From Daldinia sp. FL1419 (taxonomy: Eukaryota; Ascomycota; Sordariomycetes; Xylariales; Hypoxylaceae), in contig MU623364.1 in assembly GCA_025201765.1 (NCBI GenBank), positions 1 to 64,000 on the forward strand: a stretch of 64,000 nt of DNA, written 5' to 3'. Each line of letters opens with the position of its first letter. Within the stretch, counting starts at the first letter, position 1. Below, piece after piece: positions 12,708-23,327 of this stretch. The notes below the pieces were generated by a model that made no database searches, had not been told where the DNA came from, and saw nothing but the letters and a program-made list of their open reading frames with translations. A program made the translations under genes and the position numbers.

Positions 12708-13398
12708 GCGGTGGATTTATTCTACGCGAGATATGATATGATACTTTATGTATGTATTGATAGGACGGGTTCCTATTATAATATGAAGAAATAATATTGT
12801 AGTTGGCGGTTTTTTTTTGGTTTTTTTTTCAGTAGAACAACAACTACTACTACTATGGGGAATTCCTGGAATCCAAGGGAAAGCTGGGGGGGGGGGGAGG
12901 TGTAAATGGGTTCCTGGTTATATCCTGGGTTAAAATGTTGACTACCTAGGTTATTATTATCTTCCATATTATACTATTTTACCTGTTCTATGTTCTGAAC
13001 TCGTATTGGTTTTGGCTGCTTGTGTATTCTCGTGTGTTATGTATGATGTTGTGCTTTAGTACACATAGCAAGTGACCAATTGGAATGATAATAGATATTA
13101 TGGGCGCTAGTGTAGCCTAAAGTGCTTCTATTTGTAATTTATCTTCAACAATAGTCATCTTGATACGATCGTTTGCATGTGTAAGAAGTTTAAAATCCCG
13201 TTCTATTAATAAAGACCTGAGGATCTAACGTTACTGGCTGGTTTCGTCTTGGCGCTTGGAGAAATAATTGACGTAATGCTATGCACCTAAAAAAGTCCCC
13301 TCTTAACTCAAAGTTCAGCTTTCGACTTTTAACTTTTGAACCACCGCCGCGGCTCGTGTCTTTTACCTTGCCGCGTGCGCGTAAGCGCAAACCTCACG
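12708..13398. other. Glucanase 3' flank and oma1 promoter
   Basis: No gene seen. Contains a T-rich run (12811-12829), a G run (12887-12897) and an AT-rich segment. The last 100 bases before the oma1 start are C/T-rich and probably carry its promoter and 5' leader. Confidence 0.6.
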
Positions 13399-14625
13399 AT
13401 GCAATCGCGTCGGTTTCTACAGCCTTTATGGCACTCTTCAAAGATACGAGTGTCTCCTTCGACTTCCTCGACTTTTCCACCTCCCCGCTTTATACAACGA
13501 CACCGACTGTTCTCCTCTACTTACTTCCGAACGAATAACTGGCCACGCCCTCCTCACGAGACGCGCAACTATAATCATGACCCTCACTACCGACTTTCCC
13601 AAGCGCAGCCTCTTATTACCTCCGATCGTCTTAAACGAGTCGCCCGCTCCCCGAGTCTGCATACCGTAATCGCCCTTTCTGTTGCCGGCGCGGTGGTATT
13701 CTACTTTAGCAACATCCAGACCGTACCAGTGTCGGGCCGTCGGCGCTTTAACTGCTTTAGCGAGGAATCGGTGGAGGCGGCGAGCGAAGCGCAAGTTAAG
13801 CGACTTATATGGGAGGTGGAACGTTCCGGCGGACGATTTCTAAGCGATTGGGATCCGCGCATGATTATGGTGAAGCGTGTCATGAGGAAGTTGATACCCG
13901 TGTCCGGCATGGAAGATTGCAATTGGGAAATCAGGGTGATTGACGATCCCCGTGCGTGAAGCCCTCGAGGTGGGATAACCCGAATGCGCTAACGGCGATT
14001 AGGTACCGCGAATGCATTCGTTCTTCCTGGTGGCAAGGTATTCGTCTTCAGCGGTTTAATCCCCATCGCCAGGAACGACGACGGGCTCGCGACGGTACTG
14101 GGTCACGAAATTGCTCACAATCTTGCTGGGCACGTGGCTGAGCGCATGTCGGGACAGATTGGGATCAATATCTTGCTCTATTCCCTCATATTTCTCACGG
14201 GTGGCATAGCGATTTTAGGTACACAATTCATCGGAAGCGCAGTTCTGGACCTTCTATTTTCCCGGCCCATGGGTCGCATGCAAGAGAGCGAGGCAGATTA
14301 CATCGGCCTTATGATGATGGCGGAGGCTTGCTACGATCCGCACGAAGCTATTGGCTTCTGGAAGAGAATGGAGAGAGCGCAACAGGGAGAACCGCCTGAA
14401 TGGATGAGTACCCACCCTTCCGTACGTATACACCATTCTCTATAAGTGAGATGAATTCCAATAATGGGTCTAGCTAACAATGTATAGAACTTCAACCGAA
14501 TACAGAAGATAACGGAATGGCTACCTACTGCCATGGAAAAGATGCAGGCGAGTGATTGTAGGGGAACTTCGGCATTCGCGGATTTGTTTAGGAGGGCTAT
14601 GGAAAAAGGCATACTTATAGAGTAG
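13399..14625 (+). CDS. oma1: Mitochondrial inner-membrane metallopeptidase Oma1 (M48 family)
   Basis: Zinc metalloprotease involved in inner-membrane protein quality control and stress-dependent processing. Exons 13399-13951, 14003-14421 and 14488-14625; 369 residues. The start (ATG at 13399) opens an Arg/Ser-rich leader (MQSRRFLQPLWHSSK) consistent with a mitochondrial presequence. A membrane segment (VIALSVAGAVVFYF) lies near residue 95. The catalytic motif GHEIAHNLAGH is at residues 218-228, with the zinc ligands in HEIAH (219-223) and the third ligand in the downstream ESEAD motif. A second hydrophobic stretch (INILLYSLIFLTGGIAIL) separates them. The conserved HPS motif (THPS) ends exon 2. 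The first donor is GTGCGT at 13952; splicing there to 14003 restores the family reading RTANAFVLPGGKVFVFSG. The length fits fungal Oma1. Confidence 0.93.
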
Positions 14626-15222
14626 GAGATATACTCAAAATGCTCATATACTTTGGATATAATCGTATAGTGAAAGCCATGAGCGTAACTCCGGATAACC
14701 CCGGGTCAAATGTGTTGCGAAGATAGCACGATACCGTCACAAGCAGAATACGAGACTACTACGAATATTGTCCCGTAATTATTCAAGTACTGTACATCCA
14801 TTAAATCCACCATAGCCGCTATTCCGAAAACACGTTAGTACTCTCCATTTTACCTCCGGGGCGGTAAGGTAAATTGTACATAGTAACTAAATGCGTCAGC
14901 GCACCAATAACGTTAAAGGTAATTGAACCCCTGGTAATCCCCTTCCTGAATGATGTTGTGCCGAGGTTCTTTTTTAGATAGATTATGGCTTAAATCACGG
15001 CCAAAGATGCGATAACTTGGCTTTCTCGTTTCCCATCAATCGCGAAGCTCCTTCGTCACCACAACACCGCTTCATCCCTTCTACACCAGAGGTACCTTTC
15101 ATTTTAATAATTGGTCAACGGCCGCATATTCCGACCATAATAAAGCACCAATACCAGTAAAACATCTTCCACAAAGCTAGCCGAGATCTTCCAAGTTCTA
15201 ATCCCGAACCCCGAAATCCACC
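14626..15222. other. Intergenic: oma1 3' flank and cytochrome b5 promoter
   Basis: About 600 bases with no open frame worth calling. The right third is pyrimidine-rich and likely serves the downstream gene. Confidence 0.6.
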
Positions 15223-15574
15223 ATGTCTAAGACATTCACAGCCAAAGATGTCGCCGAGCACAAGGACGAGCAGAACGGCATGTACATAATTGTGGACAGC
15301 GGCGTCTACGATATAACAAGTGAGGCAATTCCCATCCACCTACCTACCCCACAATTCTCCCATCTTTTTCGTCGGTATATAATGCACCAGACTAACCGTA
15401 GTCTTTTTTTCGACAGACTTTCTCGACGAACACCCAGGTGGAGCAAAAATCCTCAAGCGCATGGCGGGTAAAAACGCGACGAAACAGTTCTGGAAGTACC
15501 ACGGCAAGAATGTTTTAGAAAAGTACGGCGGAAAATTGAAGGTCGGAGACTTGGCTGAGACGGCAAAGTTATAA
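15223..15574 (+). CDS. Small soluble cytochrome b5-domain protein
   Basis: Heme-binding electron carrier of 84 residues. Exons 15223-15319 and 15417-15574 around a phase-1 intron (GTGAGG ... TCGACAG). The fold signature is complete: an N-terminal TFTAKDVAEHK, then YIIVDSGVYDITNF, the first axial ligand in EHPGG (His38) and the second in KYHGKN (His61). There is no C-terminal hydrophobic anchor, so it is probably cytosolic or matrix-soluble rather than the ER-tethered form. The partner reductase is not in this window. The neighbouring P450 relic on the opposite strand is only suggestive of a link and is not functional. Confidence 0.92.
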
Positions 15575-15931
15575 GATGGTGGGGAAGTATATAGGGGGCG
15601 GTGTTTAGTGATAGGAGAATTACTGGTTGTTTGGGGTATATATTACAAGACTAGCGACTTCGTGTTTATATATGGTGATTATTTAGTTTTCATATACGGA
15701 TGTGCGAGCTATTATTCACTGTGCTAAAGCGGTCTTAGGTGCCATTGGGAAAGCCCGCTAGGTTGTCTTACAAAGAGATTCGGAATATCGATACGTATTC
15801 GTCCGAAACGATTCTATACTCGGCGGCACTCTATTTTTTTATTAGCTACTTACATAGGTATGTATCTAGGTATTGATCCCTGAGCATAACTCAATGTCCT
15901 CATATAGCCGTATATCCTACCTCATCTAGAC
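15575..15931. other. Short intergenic gap
   Basis: 357 bases between the convergent 3' ends of the cytochrome b5 gene and the P450 relic. AT-rich, with one TAGGTATGTATCTAGGTA motif near 15856; nothing else seen. Confidence 0.6.
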
Positions 15932-17530
15932 TCAATTCCGAATCATGACTCTTAGGCCCGGGCTACCTTTATACGAAGTAGTCGCTATGAAATCCGAGTA
16001 CATCGAAACATCCGCCCTCGTAGTCCGATATAGCTCCAACGTTGGACCGCTCTGAGCCTGTTTAGTAGGGTCGTAAAGATCATAGCGTCTAATGATACCG
16101 GCGGTAAAAGTCTGAAGTTCCTGGTATGCGAGGTTGATTCCTATACATTGCCTCGTTCCCTTGGACAACGATATGTGGTATTTGGAAAGGTTCGGATCCT
16201 CGAGATACCGCTCAGGTCGGAATTCATCTGGCTGATCATAAAATCCGGGGTTACGATTCAGAATCAGAGCCGCCATACCGACGGATGATCCGGCTGGAAT
16301 AAGGCGTATTCGGCCGTTTGGAGCCTCGTAGACGAGATCTTCGTTGGGACATGTGCGATCTTGCCGGTGGGTAGCAACAGGGTAAAGCCTAAGGGCTTCT
16401 TCGATAATGGCATTTAGAAGCGGAAGACTGTCTAGCTTCGATGCTATCGGAAGTTCATCGCAATCGGGCATGGCGGTTTCTAACTCGGCTCTCAGCCTAT
16501 TAAACAGTATACGATCAGAAAGGAGGCGGTACATGATTGCTGCCAAGGTGGAAGCCGTAGTCTCGCTACCGGCAATCACAATCATCATAGCCTCTTCGGT
16601 TAGACGGTGGGTTTGTTTCTCGGATTCTGGTATGTCGCTACGGATAATCTCGTGAAAGATCTTTGGCTTTTCGAACCTCCTCGACTTGAACACCCAGCCC
16701 TTATTATACATCATTAGTTACACAATATACTAAGGATCTAAACTAACCTGCTTACCTCAACGAAATCCGCAAATACACCAATCTTGGGTACAAGAATGGT
16801 CATTAACTTCGGGGGTAGATTGTTCAGAAAAGTGGCCAACCAAAAGAAGTGAGTTCCGAGATGAGCGAGCTGACTTGGTGCCATTGTGTTGCTCAGTCAG
16901 CAGTTGCTATTAAGCCTTCGACTAAGAGTAATATACTCACTGATATCGAAGAATGCGGTATTGCAGTCTTCCTTGTCGAGGCACTTATCCCCCTCGCCAA
17001 ACGCATAAGCCTGGATGGTATCCTTCGTGGCCGCTCGAAACGCAACGTTCATCCGCACAGGCTCTCCGGTCTTAGCCCATCCGTCCATTCGGTAAAACAA
17101 GTTTGCAAGCGCATCATTAATGACGGGCTCCAAGCGTCACACATTCTGTAGCAAAAAGTACGGGTTGAGAACGACCCGACGTTTTCGATGGAGCTCGTGA
17201 TCTTGAGTGGCAAGAATCGACCCTGTAGCTTGGAGTGTCTGAGGGATCGTCCAGTATCTCTCGCATCTCTGCTTTGGAGACTGAGAGTATAATTTCTCAA
17301 TGGAGGTAGGATCGTTTATATGCACCACGTCAGGCCTGACCCGGACATACTGACCTGGTCGAAATAAGCCACGGTAGGCGTTATATCAAGTAGTTAACGC
17401 TAGAAAATCCCCCTTAGCATTTGAAGTTCATGATATGCCTAACTGCCCGGGGCTTCGAGTATTCCTCACCTGCAAGTTTCGGGCCTGGAATCTTAGTGAG
17501 TGGACTAAAAGCTGGCTTTGCGTATACATA
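15932..17530 (-). pseudogene. Decayed cytochrome P450 (resembles CYP58/trichodiene-oxygenase-type sequences)
   Basis: The C-terminal exon (15932-16699) is intact: I-helix AGSETTAS, the E-x-x-R motif EEALR, FRPERYLEDP, and heme-cysteine motif SLSKGTRQCIG. Upstream pieces are recognisable but broken. KIPGPKLA lies at about 17470-17495 with a GTGAGG donor; splicing it to the next exon gives ALTT-stop-YNAYRGLFRPGQ, where the TGA replaces an expected Trp. The following ten or so codons usually found between RPGQY and VRVRPD are missing. At 17137-17139 a second TGA interrupts NPYFLLQNV-stop-RLEPVIND, where Arg (CGA) is expected. The acceptor before APSQLAHLGTHFFW (16884-16885) reads AA instead of AG. 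The frame upstream of KIPGPKLA is closed by a TAA, so the membrane anchor is lost. Remaining intron: 16700-16755. Similarity to CYP58 is from memory of motif style and is tentative. Confidence 0.82.
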
Positions 17531-17629
17531 ATAGTATTATCTTCTGCGCTGAAACGACTTCGATGGACGTGCGAACACCGAGTATTTAGGTAGTTTTAAA
17601 GAACAAAATTCTAATCCCATGATGCCTAA

Positions 17630-18132
17630 TAGGGATGCGATTTTTATTATACGCTTAGCGTATAATAACATATAATAGGTTATAATAACGCATAATAGGA
17701 TAATTATGCGCATAACGGATTAATACCCCCCCAATTATCCGGCGTACTAGTATTAAAACGGGTAAGCTCTAGTATTGAAGCATTGTATTTAAGGCTTTTT
17801 TATGAGCTTGAATCTCGTTGAACCTGACCTTATACACAATGGCCGTCTACAATGCTTACAAACTACCCATTTTTATTGAAAATGGGTTTGCTCGATTGGC
17901 TCAAATTGACTATACATTTCAATATCTCTGGAAAGCATTTGGGGCTGAATTGCAATTGATTTACACCATAATAGGTGTTGCTCGAATTGCTCTAAATTAT
18001 GTGTTTGAAGCTAAAAAATTTTTATATATTGATTACTTAATAATTGTATTATTATATGTATTATACGCATAATACGCATTATACGTATTATATTGCATAA
18101 TAGATCTATTATGCGCATAATGGGCATCCCTA
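17630..18132 (+). mobile_element. hAT-like non-autonomous transposon (MITE), copy A
   Basis: A 503-bp AT-rich element with termini TAGGGATGC at the left and GCATCCCTA at the right. It is flanked by a perfect 8-bp direct duplication, ATGCCTAA, at 17622-17629 and 18133-18140. An 8-bp target duplication and TAGGG-type ends are diagnostic of the hAT superfamily (Ac-like). The subterminal region holds a hairpin TTATACGCTTAGCGTATAA and many TTATNCGCATAA units. An internal open frame (17818-18072) has no transposase features. The element sits about 100 bp beyond the 5' remnant of the P450 relic. Confidence 0.88.
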
Positions 18133-19211
18133 ATGCCTAAATAACAGCTCATCTTCTTACTTGAGACCTACGCGATCATTGGAAGGGATTCAATTGGCCC
18201 ACTTGGGTCTTGCTATAGTATTCAGCTAAAGAGCAAAAGAGCCCTGAGAATATTTGGACGACAAGGATCAACGTGCGAGCAAAAAAAAACAAAAAAAAAA
18301 CAAAGAACCCATATCTTTGAACTTGAGCTCGTGGTTTTCATATTATAATCTGGGGTAAAGAGTCTACAATAGAGATTCTTCATCATCCCGTTCTGTAATC
18401 CTCGATAGTTAGGTATCATCGGATAGCGATATCTTCATCCCAAATTCCCAATGTCTCATTGTCTCATAGTCTCATACACCAGGAACCAAATATTTAGCCC
18501 AATACTACATAAGAGTGTACTACCTGACCACCCAATCTAACCCATAGTTGATCCCAGGGATCTGCCCAGTTCGGATAGGATTAACGTTTGACCTAAAAAC
18601 TTTGGTTTCTCTGTCCGGATAAGTATTGCTAGACCTTTGGCTACTTAATGCTCGCATATAATATAATAATGAGCTGAATAGCTGTGCAATGTATAATTGG
18701 TAGATATTGGTCAGTGGTAATAGGTAAAGAGCCTCAGGAGATTGGATACGATTCGTTGTCAGTTGCCTTGAAATACTGTTGGTATCCTTGCAATGTAAAC
18801 AAGAGGTATTCCCAAGAAAGGAATGCTCCACAACGGCGCCGGGTTTAACGATGTGCTGTTGCAATTTCCAAAGGGCTAGCTTACCTATGCTTTAAGTACT
18901 GTGCCATTATGTAGGTACATTATTGCATGTATTTAGGTACTTATTTCCTTGCGTCCAGTCTGAAGTAATTTAATAACACCAACAATTGCTTTTATTGCAA
19001 ACCGCATACCTAGGTACATACCTACATAGTAAACTCGTTGCTAGCCGACCATATTCGACGACGCGTCTATGCGTCGTCTAACTTGACCGTCTGTTTTGCA
19101 CCAGATCACCAATAGGGCATATCGACATCGTAAGTCTACCTAGCTCAATCGACGATTTAAGTCTTGGCTTCGCTAGGATCTTATGTGGATGTAAACGGTA
19201 CCATTATGTGG
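18133..19211. other. Spacer between the two hAT-like elements
   Basis: No gene seen. Contains an A-rich run (18284-18301) and scattered ACCTAGGTA motifs (18902-19035). The longest open frame (minus, 18520-18864) has no recognisable domain. Confidence 0.55.
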
Positions 19212-19655
19212 TAGGCATGCCCATTATGCGCATAATAGATCTATTATGCGTTATTATGTATACTGCGCCTATTATGTACATAATGCAATATGTATAATGC
19301 GATTATTAGGTAATAGCCCCCTCGGAAATTCTACTACCAAAACACACAACATTTCAAGATAATAATAATATATAATAAAATTAAAAGAAATACCAAATCA
19401 ATCTCGTATACTTGCTGGAGAAATTACAATATTAACCTAATTCAAAGCTATCAATAAAAATAATTTTTTATAATAATAAAATAAAATGTAAGTCCTATTA
19501 CAATATTTCAATACTAAAACTTACCCCTCTTAGTACTAGTGCGCCGGATAATCGGGGGGTATAAATCCGTTATGCGCATAATAGATCTATTATGCGTTAT
19601 TATAAGTTATTATACGTTATTATACGCTAAGCGTATAATGAAATTCGCATCCCTA
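19212..19655 (-). mobile_element. hAT-like non-autonomous transposon (MITE), copy B, inverted
   Basis: A 444-bp relative of copy A in opposite orientation. Its left end TAGGCATGCCC has one change from the family terminus; its right end is GCATCCCTA. The flanking 8-bp duplication TTATGTGG is at 19204-19211 and 19656-19663. About 150 bp at the right end match the left end of copy A (shared CCGGCG-ACTAGTA block and the TTATACGCTAAGCGTATAA hairpin). About 38 bp at the left end match the right end of copy A. The centres differ. Two 22-bp perfect palindromes centred on AGATCT lie at 19229-19250 and 19575-19596. Confidence 0.87.
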
Positions 19656-21325
19656 TTATGTGGTCAGTGTTCATACTCCATAAGTGCCCAGGGGTTTACG
19701 GATCCGTAGGAAAGTCAAGTCTTAAATGTACCGAGGGTATTGTATAACTAAGTCAAGTCGTAAGAACTTGGATTGCTACTCTTTATTTAAAAGGGTAACA
19801 CCTGAGTGGTCCAATAAATTCACGCATTAGTACTACCGTACTTTTTGATTACTGTAGAGCGATAATCCTACTAGAAGCCCTGGGTTTTAGAAAGGAGTTA
19901 AATAATATAAGAGGCTTTTTTAAGACAAATTAGAAGTCTCTCAGTTGTAAACAGTACTTGCTGGTAGCATAGTTTCTTACGATAACGACAAGGTATCTAT
20001 CACTATCGCATGACCTCTCGCGAAAAGGGTTTAGACCATCACAAGCCGGACGCGGACTAGTGCAGTGGCAGGCCTTAGCAGACATTGGTTGGACGCCTGC
20101 AGGCCTGACATCACCGCACTTGGACCATAAACAACGAGCTACCTAAGGTAGCGGACTCCACATCTCTACTCTTCGATTTCTCCATCCGTCAATTCCTAGT
20201 TCTTAAATCCTACGAAAAGGTACGATACCGCCCATTTCCCTTAGAATCCACAGTTTTAATTCGGTTTTCGTAAATCCGAGGACTATCGTTGCAATTGGAA
20301 AACGGACAAGAAGCTGTAAGTAATTATTTCTTTCTCAATTGATTGTTTATTATGTGTATAACGACGTGGACTTCGTCATCGCGCGGCCAAAAAAAGCATC
20401 CATAGTCGAAAGCTGGAAGTCGGGTTTACTCGCGAGCTCAGACCCTCGCCGCCTTTCGCATTCCCCATCGCGCCGATCAGATGTTCCCTTAGCCATACCT
20501 AATTCTGCCAATTTGCGGCATTACAATAAATACAGCTATCCACTCAGTGGATCCGGTGACCCCGGTGCCTGTAAAACCTCCACCTACAAAATCGCGCAGA
20601 GCTTTTTTTGAAGCCGCCCTGGCCTGGCTTGCAGTGTTGTAGTGCTTGTAACTCTTTTTAGTCGCTTACCGAGCTGCCGCCCCGGACAAGCTTTTTTTTT
20701 TTGTTGCCCTCGTCTCCAGGTCTAACGCCGAGAGCTCATCTTATTATTTTCCTTTTTGACCCGGATCTCTCCCACCTTTTTTTCTACCTTCTTGTTTCTA
20801 CTCTTTCCCTTCCTTAACTCACTTGTCCTTGTGGAAATCTTCTCACTCGATCCTATCCAAGGGCCTGTGTTGTTCGCAGATTTAGCTTCTCTGACACCGT
20901 CAAGCAACAGTTAAGCTCATCTATCACCAAGTTAACCATCTGCATTCCGCATAACAACCAGAGAGTTCTCTTCCAGCCACTCAAGAGGTAAGCCGCATTT
21001 TTAACAACACCAATTGGAAGCTTGAAGAGCTTGCCAGCAGCAGCAACAACAAAACAATACCATCAAAACACTCAAAACACATCATTATTTCATTCGCGTT
21101 ACCGAATTTCCCCCGAGAGCGCTTTGCGATCCCGAGTCGGATTTATTCGATCCCAATGAAATGTTACATGCGCCTTTTTCATTCTATCTTACCGGCACGC
21201 GGGAATTTCGTGTTTCCGGACGACTCTACCTCAATCAAGTCGCTCAATTGGCCTCCCAGCCTCTTCCATTGATAGATGTTGGACTAGGGATAGCACCGTA
21301 CTAACTTATCTAATAGTTCGTCAAC
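19656..21325. other. Intergenic region and long leader of the small membrane-protein gene
   Basis: 19660-20300 shows nothing recognisable. From about 20690 to 21000 the sequence is markedly C/T-rich, as in strong fungal promoters and leaders. Confidence 0.55.
20988..21316 (+). other. Possible 5' UTR intron
   Basis: A GTAAGC donor at 20988 and a TAATAG acceptor at 21316 bracket 329 nt immediately before the ATG at 21326. A long pyrimidine-rich leader before it and the acceptor only 9 nt from the start codon suggest a leader intron. Needs transcript support. Confidence 0.35.
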
Positions 21326-21629
21326 ATGCCTGCTATTAGCAATGCCGTTGTCGCTCGCGACACCCTCAACCACATCGTCCGCCGTGAAAACTGGGCTGTA
21401 CGTGAACCAAGCCCTGCCATTTCCATCCAAGTCCATTGTGTTCAGACAATATGGCTATGGGGAAGTGTTACCCACTGTTAAGAGATGTGCTGACCTTGAA
21501 TAGCAACAAGAAGCCGGCGTTATTGTCGTCTTTTGCATCGTTTTCGTCGTCGGTGTTGGTCTAATCGGCCTCTGGATATCGAAGGCTATCGCCAAGCGAA
21601 GAGCCAAGAAGGCTGCTCTCCCCGCGTAA
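21326..21629 (+). CDS. 65-residue single-pass membrane protein
   Basis: Exons 21326-21397 and 21504-21629, phase-0 intron of 106 nt (GTACGT ... AATAG). The protein has a polar N-terminus (MPAISNAVVARDTLNHIVRR), a 20-odd residue transmembrane helix (VIVVFCIVFVVGVGLIGLWI) and a short, highly basic Lys/Arg/Ala tail (AKRRAKKAALPA). The positive tail predicts that the C-terminus faces the cytosol. I do not recognise the family. The clean splice, good start context and leader make it a likely real gene, possibly of the small-membrane-protein class usually missed by annotation. Confidence 0.68.
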
Positions 21630-22112
21630 GGGACCCATTAAACGAGATCATGCGGGGGTGGATTAAGGGGCAGGGAGAGGGTATAGGTACAAACGACGGA
21701 ACGAGACACCAGTAACGTGTTACCTATTTCGATTCGACAATCCGTCCGTCCTGTTCGAATATCGTGTATCGTATTCGAAGGACCTGGGACCTGAAGTCGA
21801 TGGTCCAACAATGTTAGCCATGTCTTGCGTTACATGCTATAACACTTAATGAGCTCTTATCAAGAGATGCCAGTCTCTATAAGAGTCCAAATACTCTTAA
21901 TTTCTCTAATGACAATCAGTTTAAGCATATCCGATCCTAACTGCAACATGTTTGAGGCTTTTGTTTTGCTATGGCTATAAGTGATTTTCTGTGTACAAGT
22001 CCTTTCCCTTGCCACGTCCGTGCTAGACGCTTATATATCCGGGTTTCTTTTATACCTTGCTATTTAGAAAGCCCAAAAGAGCATACAACCTCTTTTCATC
22101 ATATTGCAAGCA
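21630..22112. other. Gap between convergent genes
   Basis: About 480 bases separating the small membrane-protein gene from the 3' end of the dCMP deaminase gene. AT-rich, no open frame of note. Confidence 0.6.
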
Positions 22113-23327
22113 TCAATAGAGTTCCATCTTCTCCAAGTGGATTAACCCGTTGGCCGGCTGCGCGCGAATTAGTATTATCTCTCATACATATTCCTCACCT
22201 TAGCTTAAGCAATGAAGGAAGGGGATACTTACCGGGGAAAATTGCCTCAACTTTACCCCAGCGTTCTTAAAGATTTCGGCCGCCTCGGTATCCATACTAT
22301 ATCCTTGGCTATACACCACCTCGGTAATACCAACCTGTACGATCTTGATACTACACGTCAAGCACGGGCATGTGTTGCAATACAAGATGCTTCCGTCGCG
22401 AATCCTCTCGCGGCCAGCTTCTAATAAGGCGTTTTCCTCCGCGTGGAGGCAAAGGCAAGTGGATAACGCAGCTCCGCTGCTCTCGCCCGAGTTGCACCGG
22501 GGGCAGCCCCCTTCACCACAATTTAAGAGATTTCGTGGGGTCCCGTTGTAGCCCGTGCTGATGACGTGATGCCTTGAATCTACGAGCACGCACCCCACGG
22601 CGCGTTTCATACAATTGCACCTCTGCGCCGCCAAGGATGCCAAGGACATGAAGTAGCTGTCCCAACTAGGGCGCAGCCGATCAGGGTTCGTCAAGTCCAG
22701 CTTTCCTAACGTGGCATATAAATGCGCGAGGTCTGAGGAGGTGTTTAATAGCCGGATTGCGGCTCGCGACATGAGCGGGAGAACACCGTACGACGCATCG
22801 TAGAGATGCTCGTCGGATTGGGATACGAATTCTTCCAGACTGGTGGGGTCTTGGTTTTCTGGTTCTCGTTGCTGGTAACGCTGCCACCGCACGGTCACTG
22901 GGGCGTCAACGCTGATTAGAATGAAAAATGGCCGTCGACTGAGGGTCTCGAGAACGGCCTCGTTATGGACGTCTGTTGTGACCCAGCGTGAGCGCCAATG
23001 TTTTGTTACAAACTCTAGAAGTGCTGCTGTTGTCGAAAAGGTGTAAGATGTAGATATCTGCTTCCGAGATAGAGGGACGCCCTTCTTAAGGGCATCCGAA
23101 GTAACCAAGTCAGCATCGGAATCAGATGCACCCGGATGAGCATCACTCTTGGGTGCTGATAATTTCAAGTGCAGCTTCTTAAAACCATGGTGGTCTATCA
23201 GATATTGAGCTACCGTGCTCTTACCGGCACACTTTGCTATAATTCGATGTAAGCTTCAGCTCTTAAAGGGGATTACACTGATGTGAGGAAAATTAGAAAT
23301 CTTACCGCCACAAATCCCTATGAGCAT
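22113..23327 (-). CDS. dcd1: Deoxycytidylate (dCMP) deaminase with N-terminal P-loop region
   Basis: Converts dCMP to dUMP for dTMP synthesis. Exons (minus strand) 23327-23306, 23236-22233 and 22157-22113; 356 residues. The 22-nt first exon encodes MLIGICG and splices into AKCAGKSTVAQYLIDHHGF, giving a Walker-A-like GICGAKCAGKST at residues 4-15, as at the N-terminus of the yeast enzyme family. The C-terminal half is the zinc deaminase domain: catalytic HAEEN in CLCLHAEENALLEAG, and the zinc cysteines in NTCPCLTCS. The zinc-finger-like insert NCGEGGCPRCNSGES between them is typical of eukaryotic dCMP deaminases. The last exon adds PANGLIHLEKMELY after QFSP; its acceptor is GCGCGCAG. Without it the frame would run into intron sequence. 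The start is fixed by the P-loop. Allosteric dCTP/dTTP control is a family property, not visible here. Confidence 0.92.

Noticed and set aside
17818..18072. 84-codon frame inside hAT-like copy A
   Set aside because: No transposase motif, AT-driven composition, absent from copy B; not a credible gene.
17630..18132. Tc1/mariner-type MITE with TA duplication
   Set aside because: Ends could be read as TA-flanked, but both copies show longer identical flanks of 8 bp, which fits hAT better.
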